Source: Thermomicrobiales bacterium (GTDB lineage: Bacteria; Chloroflexota; Chloroflexia; Thermomicrobiales; UBA6265). Taken from it: 48,917 nucleotides of DNA. Position numbers and translations under genes: made by a program. Below the pieces are notes generated by a model, which saw nothing but the letters and a program-made list of their open reading frames with translations, was not told the DNA's origin and did no database searches. Below, one piece after another: positions 16,679 to 23,824 of the stretch (the stretch's first letter is position 1; every line of letters begins with the position of its first letter). The DNA lies in contig JAHBVL010000018.1 of NCBI GenBank assembly GCA_019637585.1, positions 1-48,917 on the forward strand, given 5' to 3'.

Positions 16679-17585
16679 CGTGGCGACCTCTCCACCACTC
16701 TATGCCGACGATCAGGCGCTCGGGCGCAAAACGCGCATCGAGAGCCCGGCCCGGCAGGTCGTCCGTCGCTTTGCCCGGCATAAGCTGGCCATGACCGGGC
16801 TGATCGTGCTCGTCTTCATCATCCTGGCTTGTTTGCTGGCGCCGCTGATCGCCAGTCACGATCCGGATACGGTTGATCTGCTGGCCAGGAATCAGGGGCC
16901 GTCGCGCGAGCATCCGTTTGGCACCGACCGTACCGGCCGCGACACATTCGCCCGCGTTCTCTATGCGGGACGCGTTTCGCTGGCTGTCGGTTTGGGCGCG
17001 GTGGCGATCTCGGTTGCGGTCGGCATGCTGCTGGGCTCGATCGCCGGGTTTTTCGGCGGGCGCATCGACAACATCATCATGCGTTTCACCGACGTGATGA
17101 TGACCTTTCCGCCCGTCGTCATCATCCTGACCGTCGCGGCGATCGCCGGGCCGGGTGTCCGCAACACGATGCTGATCATCGGTTTGCTGAACTGGCCGGT
17201 GCCCTGTCGATTGGTGCGCGCCAAGTTCCTCACGGTTCGCGAGATGGAGTATGTCTCAGCGGCTCGTTCGCTCGGCGTGCCGACCAAACGGATCATCGGC
17301 AGGCACGCGCTTCCCAATGTGGTCGATGTGATCATCGTCTACGCCACGCTCGGTATGGCCAATGCCATTCTGTTGGAAGCCGGTATGAGTTTTCTCGGTG
17401 TCGGCGTGCAGCCCCCGACTCCCAGCTGGGGGAACATGCTGAACGTCGCCCGGAACATCAGCGTCCTCGAAGGCGACCCGTGGCAATGGATGCCGGCCGG
17501 CGTGGCAATTGTGCTCACCGTTCTGGCCGTGAACCTGATCGGCGACGGTCTACGAGACGCACTGGATCCGAGGATGAAGATTTGA
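16671..17585 (+). CDS. ABC importer permease, DppC type (copy 2)
   Basis: 304-aa second permease. It carries the arm ARQVVRRFARHKLAMTGLIV, the landmark HPFGTDRTGRDTFARVLYAG, the EAA loop SAARSLGVPTKRIIGRHALP and the ending NLIGDGLRDALDPRMKI. I selected ATG 16671 over the upstream frame start at 16635, which lies inside the preceding gene. It is the last gene of the importer operon. Downstream lies a GC-rich stem-loop and then a convergent gene, with no ATPase. Confidence 0.92.
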   Translation: MTDVATSPPLYADDQALGRKTRIESPARQVVRRFARHKLAMTGLIVLVFIILACLLAPLIASHDPDTVDLLARNQGPSREHPFGTDRTGRDTFARVLYAGRVSLAVGLGAVAISVAVGMLLGSIAGFFGGRIDNIIMRFTDVMMTFPPVVIILTVAAIAGPGVRNTMLIIGLLNWPVPCRLVRAKFLTVREMEYVSAARSLGVPTKRIIGRHALPNVVDVIIVYATLGMANAILLEAGMSFLGVGVQPPTPSWGNMLNVARNISVLEGDPWQWMPAGVAIVLTVLAVNLIGDGLRDALDPRMKI

Positions 17586-17602
17586 GTGGGGAGCGGGGAT
17601 TT

Positions 17603-17641
17603 CCCTCACCCCCGGCCCCTCTCCCGACCGCGGGAGAGGGG
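17603..17641. repeat. CCCTCACCCC-type intergenic repeat with 10-bp hairpin
   Basis: CCCTCACCCCCGG followed by CCCCTCTCCC-GACCGC-GGGAGAGGGG (stem 17616-17625 with 17632-17641). The same sequence recurs at 18744-18779 (inverted), 18833-18851 (truncated) and 18990-19030. It sits between convergent genes and could block transcription from both sides, but has no U-tract. Confidence 0.7.
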
Positions 17642-17643
17642 AG

Positions 17644-18027
17644 CTATTGCCCGTCATCCTTTGCCTTTTGCCTTTTGCCCTTTGCCTTCGCTCCCTTCGT
17701 CGCGATCGTCAGATAACTCTCTTCGACCAGATTGGCGGCTCCCTCCCAGTCGGTCGGCTCATCGAGAATGATGCCGATCCACCCTTTGTGGCCAACGTAT
17801 GGCGGCGAGAAGTAGTGAGCCGGATCTGAGTCGATCAGGGCGTCGCGCAGCTCCATCTCGGACTTGCACCAGACTTGGGCATGGCCGTCGGCGTTTGTGC
17901 CGGCCATGGCAAAGATGCGGTCGTGAATGCGAAAGGTCGGGTCTCCCCAGGCGATCTTCTCCGTGGCGTCGGGCAGGGCCAGGCAGATGCTCCGAAGCCG
18001 GTCGATCTGGTCCTCCGGATCAACCAC
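17644..18027 (-). CDS. MmcQ/YjbR-family protein
   Basis: 127-aa protein of the YjbR (cyaY-like fold) family. The family features ALPDATEKIAWGDPTFRI, FAMAGTN, VWCKSEMELRDAL and the FSPPYVGHKGWIGIIL segment are all present. Function is unknown in the family; members are proposed DNA-binding or small-molecule-binding proteins. I chose GTG 18027, with GGAG 9 nt upstream, giving an 8-nt overlap with the esterase gene. The frame is open up to 18063. The C-terminus is lysine-rich (ATKGAKAKGKRQKAK). Confidence 0.75.
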   Translation of the reverse strand: MVDPEDQIDRLRSICLALPDATEKIAWGDPTFRIHDRIFAMAGTNADGHAQVWCKSEMELRDALIDSDPAHYFSPPYVGHKGWIGIILDEPTDWEGAANLVEESYLTIATKGAKAKGKRQKAKDDGQ

Positions 18028-18682
18028 TTGGGGCTGCTCCAGCCGCGATGACCTGATCCACAATGCCCCGGGCTGCCATCAGCTCGTCCTGGTTGATCGT
18101 ATGACCCATGCCGGGATAGATGCGCATATCGACCGCGCCACCCATCCGTTGCAGCACATCCCCCGTTTCGAGAACGCGAGCCTCGGGGATGTGCGCGTCG
18201 ACATTGCTGCACCCGAGAAAAACCGGCGTGCCATCGAGCGATCCCGGGTAGTCGCGTGGTGTTCTGTCCGGGCCGATCAATCCCCCTGAAAAGAGAATGA
18301 GTCCACCATAGCGCTGGGCGTTCCGGGCGACGTATTCGCTCGACAGACAGGCTCCCTGGGAAAAGCCGAGCAGGATGACTCTGTTGCGCGGAATACCGGC
18401 TGCAGCGATCTGGTCGAGCAGACTGCCGATTCTGGCCAGCGCCGAATCGAGGAATGGCTGATTCATCTCGATCGGTTTCAGGAAGCTGAAGGGGTACCAG
18501 GTCTGTTTGTTGGCCGCTGGAGCCAGGCAAGCCAGTGCGTCGCCGCCGATCTCGGGCGCAAGGGCGAGAATGTCCGCGGCGCTCCCTCCCCGGCCATGGA
18601 TCAGGATGATCGCGCCGGGAGCCTCGTCGAGGTTGGCTCCCGCTGTGAGAACCGGTTGTGAATCGTGGAGATCGGCAGTCAT
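18020..18682 (-). CDS. Alpha/beta hydrolase, phospholipase/carboxylesterase family
   Basis: 220-aa serine hydrolase of the carboxylesterase/thioesterase type. The oxyanion region is LIHGRGG, the nucleophile S108 is in GFSQG, the acid is D162 (CSNVDAHIP) and the base is H194 (GMGHTI). It has no signal peptide. The start is ATG 18682; the frame continues upstream through a CCCTCTCCC repeat whose translation (PSPCPLPTAGEG) is a common annotation artefact. It is co-transcribed with the YjbR gene. The natural ester is unknown. Confidence 0.85.
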   Translation of the reverse strand: MTADLHDSQPVLTAGANLDEAPGAIILIHGRGGSAADILALAPEIGGDALACLAPAANKQTWYPFSFLKPIEMNQPFLDSALARIGSLLDQIAAAGIPRNRVILLGFSQGACLSSEYVARNAQRYGGLILFSGGLIGPDRTPRDYPGSLDGTPVFLGCSNVDAHIPEARVLETGDVLQRMGGAVDMRIYPGMGHTINQDELMAARGIVDQVIAAGAAPSG

Positions 18683-19034
18683 ACGTTCGCTCACAGGTCT
18701 CTTGGATCGTTCTGGATCGAGTGTACCCGAGCGGGCGCTCAAACCCTCTCCCGCGGTCGGGAGAGGGCAGGGTGAGGGACATCCCCTCAACCACCGCTCG
18801 GGTGAAGTTGGAATCGACGTGGGCGGGCAAATCCCTCACCCCCGACCGCGGAAAATCCCTCACCCCCTTTCCCCCCTTGCCCCTCTGCGGAGGGGTAAGG
18901 GGAACGATCGTGGTGGACCGGGACTCCTCCTTCCCCTTCGCAAAGGGGAAGGAGACTGGGAGGAAGGGGTTGGTACGGGGCGGAAACGTCCCTCACCCCC
19001 GGCCCCTCTCCCGACCGCGGGGAGAGGGGGAAAG
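18683..19034. repeat. Gene-free repeat block (CCCTCACCCC repeats and hairpins)
   Basis: This gap holds several copies of the GC-rich repeat also seen at 17603: inverted copy 18744-18779, truncated copy 18833-18851, variant 18857-18902 with CCCCTC-TGCG-GAGGGG, and a full copy 18990-19030. Between them is a 12-bp stem, CTCCTTCCCCTT-CGCA-AAGGGGAAGGAG, near 18928-18955. No open frame here looks coding. Recombination among the copies could have built the block. Confidence 0.65.
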
Positions 19035-19038
19035 GGCG

Positions 19039-19950
19039 CTACTGCACGGGATTGGTCAGGGTGCCCAGCTTGTCGATTTCGGCTACGACCACGTCGCCTG
19101 CTTTCAGGTAAGTCGCCGTGGTGGCTCCGACCCCACCCGGGGTGCCCATGCAGAGCATGTCGCCGGGCCGGAGGGTGACGAAGCGGGAGAGGAAGGCGAT
19201 CGACTCGGGAATCGAGAAGATCATCTCGCCGGCGTCGGAGTGCTGCCGCAATTCGCCGTTGACGCGCAGCGCCATTTCCAGGGTACTTGGATCGCCCGAC
19301 TCGTCTTTCGTCACCAGGTACGGACCGATAGCGGCGAAGGAATCGCACCATTTGCCCAGCAGCCAGTCGAAAAAGCTGTCGCCAGCTCGCTCATCGCGGC
19401 CATCCGCAACCTTCAGCGAGCGCGCCGAGACATCGTTGAACACGGTGTACCCAGCAATGTGGTCGTCCGCGTCGGCCACCGAGATGTGCCGTCCTGCCTT
19501 GCCGATCACCGCAGCGATCTCGATCTCATAGTCGAGGGTGTCGGAATCGGGTGGAATGAGAATGGGATCGTTGGTGCCGATAATCGCGGTGTTTGGCTTG
19601 ATGAACGGGCGAGGATTGATTCGCTCCTTGTTCACCGCCGGCGCGCCACCTTCCATGATGTGCGACTGATAGTTGCCGGCCAGCAGATAGATGGTGGGAG
19701 GGGTTTGCAGAGCCGCGCCGAGCACCACGTCCGCTTCCGGCAACGAAGTGAGGTCGCCGTCCGCGGCGGCTTTTTCGACCTTCCGGGCAATTGCCAGCGC
19801 GGCATCGCCGCCCTGAATGATCTCGACGACATTCGCCGGCAGCGACTCACCGAGCGCCGCAGCACCGGCGGCGAGATCGACGACCTGCCCGTTCACCGAG
19901 AGACCGGCGCTGAACGCCCCACCACCGACTGAGTAGCTGACAAACTTCAC
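19039..19950 (-). CDS. Fumarylacetoacetate hydrolase-family protein (1)
   Basis: 303-aa FAH-fold enzyme. The divalent-metal acidic triad lies in LDYEIEIAAVIGK (E, E) and YTVFNDVSAR (D), followed by GPYLVTKDE and the closing CMGTPGGVG. Relatives hydrolyse acylpyruvates or 2,4-diketo-3-deoxy sugar acids, or decarboxylate oxaloacetate. I preferred GTG 19950, preceded by AAGGGGAA 4 nt upstream, to ATG 19965; this gives MKFVSYS, the usual family start. It lies 30 nt downstream of the Gfo/Idh gene on the same strand, and probably acts in the same route. Confidence 0.87.
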   Translation of the reverse strand: MKFVSYSVGGGAFSAGLSVNGQVVDLAAGAAALGESLPANVVEIIQGGDAALAIARKVEKAAADGDLTSLPEADVVLGAALQTPPTIYLLAGNYQSHIMEGGAPAVNKERINPRPFIKPNTAIIGTNDPILIPPDSDTLDYEIEIAAVIGKAGRHISVADADDHIAGYTVFNDVSARSLKVADGRDERAGDSFFDWLLGKWCDSFAAIGPYLVTKDESGDPSTLEMALRVNGELRQHSDAGEMIFSIPESIAFLSRFVTLRPGDMLCMGTPGGVGATTATYLKAGDVVVAEIDKLGTLTNPVQ

Positions 19951-19980
19951 GACGTTCCCCTTCACATGAGCTGGCGACCA

Positions 19981-21057
19981 TCACCAGCGAACTGACACTC
20001 GATTGCCTGTCGAAGCGGCTTCGTAGATCGCGTCGATGACGCGCAGGGCGTGGACCATCTCCTCGCCGTTCGACAGTGGCTCACGGTTTTCTTCGATCGC
20101 GCCAAGCAGGTCGGCGATGACCAGAGGCGCCAGCGATCCGTATCCCGGCATTTTCGCCGAAGTTGATGAAATGGTCTCTTCCCGTACCGGATCGCTTCGA
20201 TCGCCCGGACCGATCCAGCGAAGCGTGCCGTCATTGCCCATCGAAATCGATCCCTGCGCTCCTCGAACGGCCAGAAAGCCCTGCGACAGGGTGCGGGGCA
20301 GGACGTAGGCGTAGTGGATCGTTCCGATGGCGCCACTTTCGTACCGAACGGAAACGGAGATGGCGTCTTCGACGTCGATTCCGGCTCCGTTGACCTGAGC
20401 CGACATCGCCTGCACGTCGACAATCCGCTCACCAGTCAGCCAGAGAAGAAGGTCGATATCGTGAACACCGAGCCACATCAGAATGCCGCCGCCCTGCAGA
20501 TCGTTGGAGAAGATCGGATTGGCCGGATCGCGAATCCAGGGCGAGGAAGTGTTGAATACCGTTTCAGTGGAGAGCAACCGGCCGGTCCGGCCCGCCTCGA
20601 TCATCTCCTTGGCCGCCTGCCAACCCCGGCCGTACCGTCGCAGCAGTCCAGTGGCGATCTTCACATTGTTGTCGCGTGCGACATCAATTGCGAGCTGCAG
20701 ATCGTCGGCATGTTTGGCGCCCGGTTTGTCTGTCAGGATATGGACCCCGGCGCGGGCCAGCTCTGTCAACGCCGCCGGGGTGTCGCGGTTTGGCAGGGTG
20801 ACCAGCGCAATGTCCGGCCGGCAGACCTCCAGGAGTTCGCCAAGATCGGTGAAATAGGGCAATGCCCGGTATGAATCGTCCAGGGCCGGCGCCCAATGCG
20901 GATCCTGATAGCGAGGCCGAAGCGAGGCCCGGAGCGACGGATCGGGATCGTAGATACCAACGACCTCGAGCCGATCGCTGAAGAGTTCGAGACTCTGAAT
21001 CCAGCCAACGGTGTGGTAGTGGTCCAGCCCGACGACAACGATCCGCTTTTTCGCCAC
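19981..21057 (-). CDS. Gfo/Idh/MocA-family oxidoreductase (3)
   Basis: 358-aa NAD(P)-dependent oxidoreductase. The nucleotide-binding start IVVVGLDHYHTVGW, the TDKPGA motif (K111) and GVHDIDLLLWLTGE in the C-terminal domain correspond almost position for position with the plus-strand protein at 7136-8224, so the pair are paralogues. The start codon is GTG, 2 nt after the stop of the MDR dehydrogenase gene, indicating coupling. Substrate unknown; a sugar or sugar-acid derivative is likely by family. Confidence 0.88.
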   Translation of the reverse strand: MAKKRIVVVGLDHYHTVGWIQSLELFSDRLEVVGIYDPDPSLRASLRPRYQDPHWAPALDDSYRALPYFTDLGELLEVCRPDIALVTLPNRDTPAALTELARAGVHILTDKPGAKHADDLQLAIDVARDNNVKIATGLLRRYGRGWQAAKEMIEAGRTGRLLSTETVFNTSSPWIRDPANPIFSNDLQGGGILMWLGVHDIDLLLWLTGERIVDVQAMSAQVNGAGIDVEDAISVSVRYESGAIGTIHYAYVLPRTLSQGFLAVRGAQGSISMGNDGTLRWIGPGDRSDPVREETISSTSAKMPGYGSLAPLVIADLLGAIEENREPLSNGEEMVHALRVIDAIYEAASTGNRVSVRW

Positions 21058-21059
21058 GG

Positions 21060-22097
21060 TCAGCTGTCCTGCCAGCTGAACACAGCGCCGACCATCGAGC
21101 GATCGCCCTCAGCGAAGCGCTGCAGTACGTCGCCGACTTCACTGCTGTCGAATCGGTGGGTGACCAGCTTTGTCAGGTCGATCTTGCCCCGGCCCGCCTG
21201 TTCCAGGAGATAGGAGTAGTTCCCTTCCCGCGTGAAGGTGAAGGGTGAGTCGGGAAGCGCGTTCTCGGGATCGTAGCCACAGCCGACGATATCGATCTTC
21301 TTGTAATGGAGCTTGCTGGGGAATCCATAAAGCATCTGGTGCAGGCGCAGGGCTTGCTCCGCGCTCGGCGTGCGCCGGTAGAGTCCCATCAGCGCGATGC
21401 GGGTGTAGTCGCGGCAGGCGTTGAACGCCAACTCGAACCCGCTCCAGGAACCACTCGTTTCCAGAATGAGGTCGACGCCTCGATTGCCGGCCGCGGCTCC
21501 GATCTGATCGATCGCGTCGGGAGCGGCGCCGTCGATTGCCGCGGTCAATCCGAGCTGCCGGCCGTGGGCGACCCGTTCCGGCGCGACATCGACGCCGATC
21601 ACCCGGGCGCCCATCATGTCGGCGGCGAGCGCCGCTGACGCGCCAACCAGACCCAGTCCCACGACGAGCACTGTTTCCGCAGCCGCATAGCGGCCGAGAT
21701 GGAGCGCGCTCACCGCCCAGACAGAGAGGTAGGAGAGACTGGCTTCCTCGGTCGAAACACCCTCGGGAAGCCTGTGCACCCGGCTCAGCGGGGCGACCGC
21801 ATACGCCTGGTGCCCAACGCCGCCAACAGAAACCGCATCACCGATCTGCAGATCGGTCACCCCTTCACCGAGCGCCGATACAACGCCGGCGCCCATGTAG
21901 ATGCACTCCTGCGGTTTGCCTTCCCACTGACCAGTGTAGGAACCGGTCTGGTAGATGTAGACGTTGCTGCCGGGGCTGATGGCGGTATGGGTGATGCGGA
22001 CCTGCACTTCCCCGGCACCGGGCGCCGGTACAGGTTCCTCGATGCAACCGATTTCTCCCGGCGCCACGACGTAGTAATGCTTCATCATCGCTGTCAT
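21060..22097 (-). CDS. Medium-chain (MDR) alcohol-dehydrogenase-like protein
   Basis: 345-aa MDR-superfamily protein. An N-terminal GroES-like domain is followed by a Rossmann domain with VLVVGLGLVGASAALAA and the acidic VIGVD. The catalytic-zinc cysteine motif (GICGTD) is replaced by AISPGSN and the four-cysteine structural zinc loop is missing, resembling the BchC-like or 'zinc-binding dehydrogenase' subgroup with GISxGTE. Zinc dependence is therefore doubtful. Three in-frame ATGs (22097 and two codons near the MMKHYY sequence) are possible starts. It lies between the GGT-like and Gfo/Idh genes with gaps of 4 and 2 nt. Confidence 0.85.
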   Translation of the reverse strand: MTAMMKHYYVVAPGEIGCIEEPVPAPGAGEVQVRITHTAISPGSNVYIYQTGSYTGQWEGKPQECIYMGAGVVSALGEGVTDLQIGDAVSVGGVGHQAYAVAPLSRVHRLPEGVSTEEASLSYLSVWAVSALHLGRYAAAETVLVVGLGLVGASAALAADMMGARVIGVDVAPERVAHGRQLGLTAAIDGAAPDAIDQIGAAAGNRGVDLILETSGSWSGFELAFNACRDYTRIALMGLYRRTPSAEQALRLHQMLYGFPSKLHYKKIDIVGCGYDPENALPDSPFTFTREGNYSYLLEQAGRGKIDLTKLVTHRFDSSEVGDVLQRFAEGDRSMVGAVFSWQDS

Positions 22098-22101
22098 CGC
22101 G

Positions 22102-23736
22102 CTACCAGGCCATCGCGTAGCCGTCGCGGCGCGGATCTGCTCCGGCTGCGTAGGCTCCAGTATCGGGATCGATCATGATCCCTTGCCCCCCGCCGACCAT
22201 GTTGGAGAAATCTGGCAGGTGATCCAGTTGATGGCCGCGACGGGTCAGCTCGTCACGGACTTCAGACGACACCCTCGTTTCGATCTCCAGCGTGGTGCCG
22301 TTGACCGCTTTGATGCGGGGCGCTTCGATGGCGGCCTGAATCGAATACTCGAAATCGATCAGGTTGCTGATCATCTGTGGCGTGGTTTGCAGGATGCCGA
22401 AGGATCCGGGCGTGCCGATACAGCTGAAGAGCTGCTCGTCCCGGAAAATGGCCGCCGGCGCCATGCACATCTCGATGTTGCGGCTCGGACCGATCACATT
22501 CGGGCTGGCGGGATCGAAATCGAACCAGTACCCGAAGTTGTTCAACATCAGCCCGGTCTCCCCGGCCATCACGCCGCATCCGAATCCGTCGCCCAGCGAC
22601 TGGGTAACCGACACCACATTCCCTTCTTCGTCGATGACGTCGAAGTGGGTGGTGCATTCCTTCAGTGCCCGGGCCGGATCGCCGGCGGGAATCGAGCCCT
22701 CTGGGGGTACGCCCCTGTAGCGATCCCCTTCCACGCTGGCGGCGTGGTTCGGATCGACCATCTGGGCTCGCTCGGAGAGGTAGAAGTCCGAAAGCAGCTC
22801 GTCGAGATTGATGCGCGGATTGGTGGTGTAGGCGATTCGGTCGGCAACGGCGATCTTGAAGACCTCGGCCAGCGTATGGAGATGGTCTGCCGACGAATGC
22901 TCGGCAGCGGGGATGTCGAACCCCTCCAGCATCCCCAGCGCCTGCAGATACTGCCAGCCACTGCAGGACGGCGGTGGGCAGGCGACTGTGTAACCGCGAT
23001 AGCCGCGCAGTACCGGTTCTTTCCACACCGGTTCGTAGCTGGCCATATCGTCGGCGTCGATGAGTCCGCCCTGCGCCTGAATCGACTCGACGATCTCCCC
23101 AGCCAGCTCACCTCGATAGAACGATTCGATTCCCCCTTCAGCGACTCGCTCGAAGGTGCGAGCCAGCTTTGGCTGTCTGATCACTTCACCCGCAACGGGC
23201 GACCGCCCTTCCGGCATGAACACCGCTTTGGTCATGTCGGTCAGGTTGCCGGCGTTGTAGATCAGCTCGTAGAACAAGGCGTTCTTGACCGTCAAGGGGG
23301 CGCCGACCGTCGCGTATTCGATTGCCGGAGCGAAGACTGTGCTGAGCGGCAATGTTCCGTAACCGGCATGGGCCGTCAACCAACCGGCGGCCGCAGTCGG
23401 CACAAGGGGCGCCTTGGCGCCGTAGTTCTTCTCATGTTCGGTGGAGAAAGCGTCAAGGCTGGCGTGTCGCGAGCTGGGTCCGACATAGTCGAGCACGCTC
23501 ATCTTCCGGTCTTTGGCGGTGTAGAGGAGCATGTAGCCGCTGCCGCCGATTCCCGACATGTACGGCTCGGCCACGTTCAGCGCGGCCGCGGTGGCTACCG
23601 CGGCGTCGACCGCATTGCCACCTGACTGGAGAATCCGCATTCCCGCCAGCGAGGCCAGCGGATGAGCGGACGCCACCGCTCCACGTGTTCCCATAGCGAC
23701 TGGACGATACGCCAGTCCCTTGTTCGCCCAGGCCAT
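22102..23736 (-). CDS. Gamma-glutamyltransferase family (Ntn hydrolase)
   Basis: 544-aa GGT-family proenzyme. The N-terminal landmark is MRILQSGGNAVDAAVAT and GIGGSGYML; autoprocessing should occur before T362 in KECTTHFDVID, releasing a small subunit that starts TTHFD and contains GFGCGVM and the GGGQG motif. There is no signal peptide, whereas typical bacterial GGTs are periplasmic, so this one likely works inside the cell on gamma-glutamyl or other amide substrates (some relatives are cephalosporin acylases). The start has GGGGGA 6 nt upstream. It is the first gene of a minus-strand cluster with the MDR, Gfo/Idh and FAH genes. Confidence 0.88.
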   Translation of the reverse strand: MAWANKGLAYRPVAMGTRGAVASAHPLASLAGMRILQSGGNAVDAAVATAAALNVAEPYMSGIGGSGYMLLYTAKDRKMSVLDYVGPSSRHASLDAFSTEHEKNYGAKAPLVPTAAAGWLTAHAGYGTLPLSTVFAPAIEYATVGAPLTVKNALFYELIYNAGNLTDMTKAVFMPEGRSPVAGEVIRQPKLARTFERVAEGGIESFYRGELAGEIVESIQAQGGLIDADDMASYEPVWKEPVLRGYRGYTVACPPPSCSGWQYLQALGMLEGFDIPAAEHSSADHLHTLAEVFKIAVADRIAYTTNPRINLDELLSDFYLSERAQMVDPNHAASVEGDRYRGVPPEGSIPAGDPARALKECTTHFDVIDEEGNVVSVTQSLGDGFGCGVMAGETGLMLNNFGYWFDFDPASPNVIGPSRNIEMCMAPAAIFRDEQLFSCIGTPGSFGILQTTPQMISNLIDFEYSIQAAIEAPRIKAVNGTTLEIETRVSSEVRDELTRRGHQLDHLPDFSNMVGGGQGIMIDPDTGAYAAGADPRRDGYAMAW

Positions 23737-23824
23737 CGCAAATCCCCCTCGAAAGTCTGATACAGGCTGGCGTGTATTGTGTCACACCCGGTTTCAGTCC
23801 GCCGGAGGAAGGAAGAGCAAGCGA

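Noticed and set aside
18683-18790. Longer N-terminus of the esterase through the CCCTCTCCC repeat
   Set aside because: The extension translates a dispersed repeat (PSPCPLPTAGEG), a common artefact, and adds nothing of the family fold.
22183-23625. 480-codon plus-strand frame opposite the GGT-like gene
   Set aside because: It is a shadow frame; the minus-strand protein has the GGT processing site and glycine motifs.
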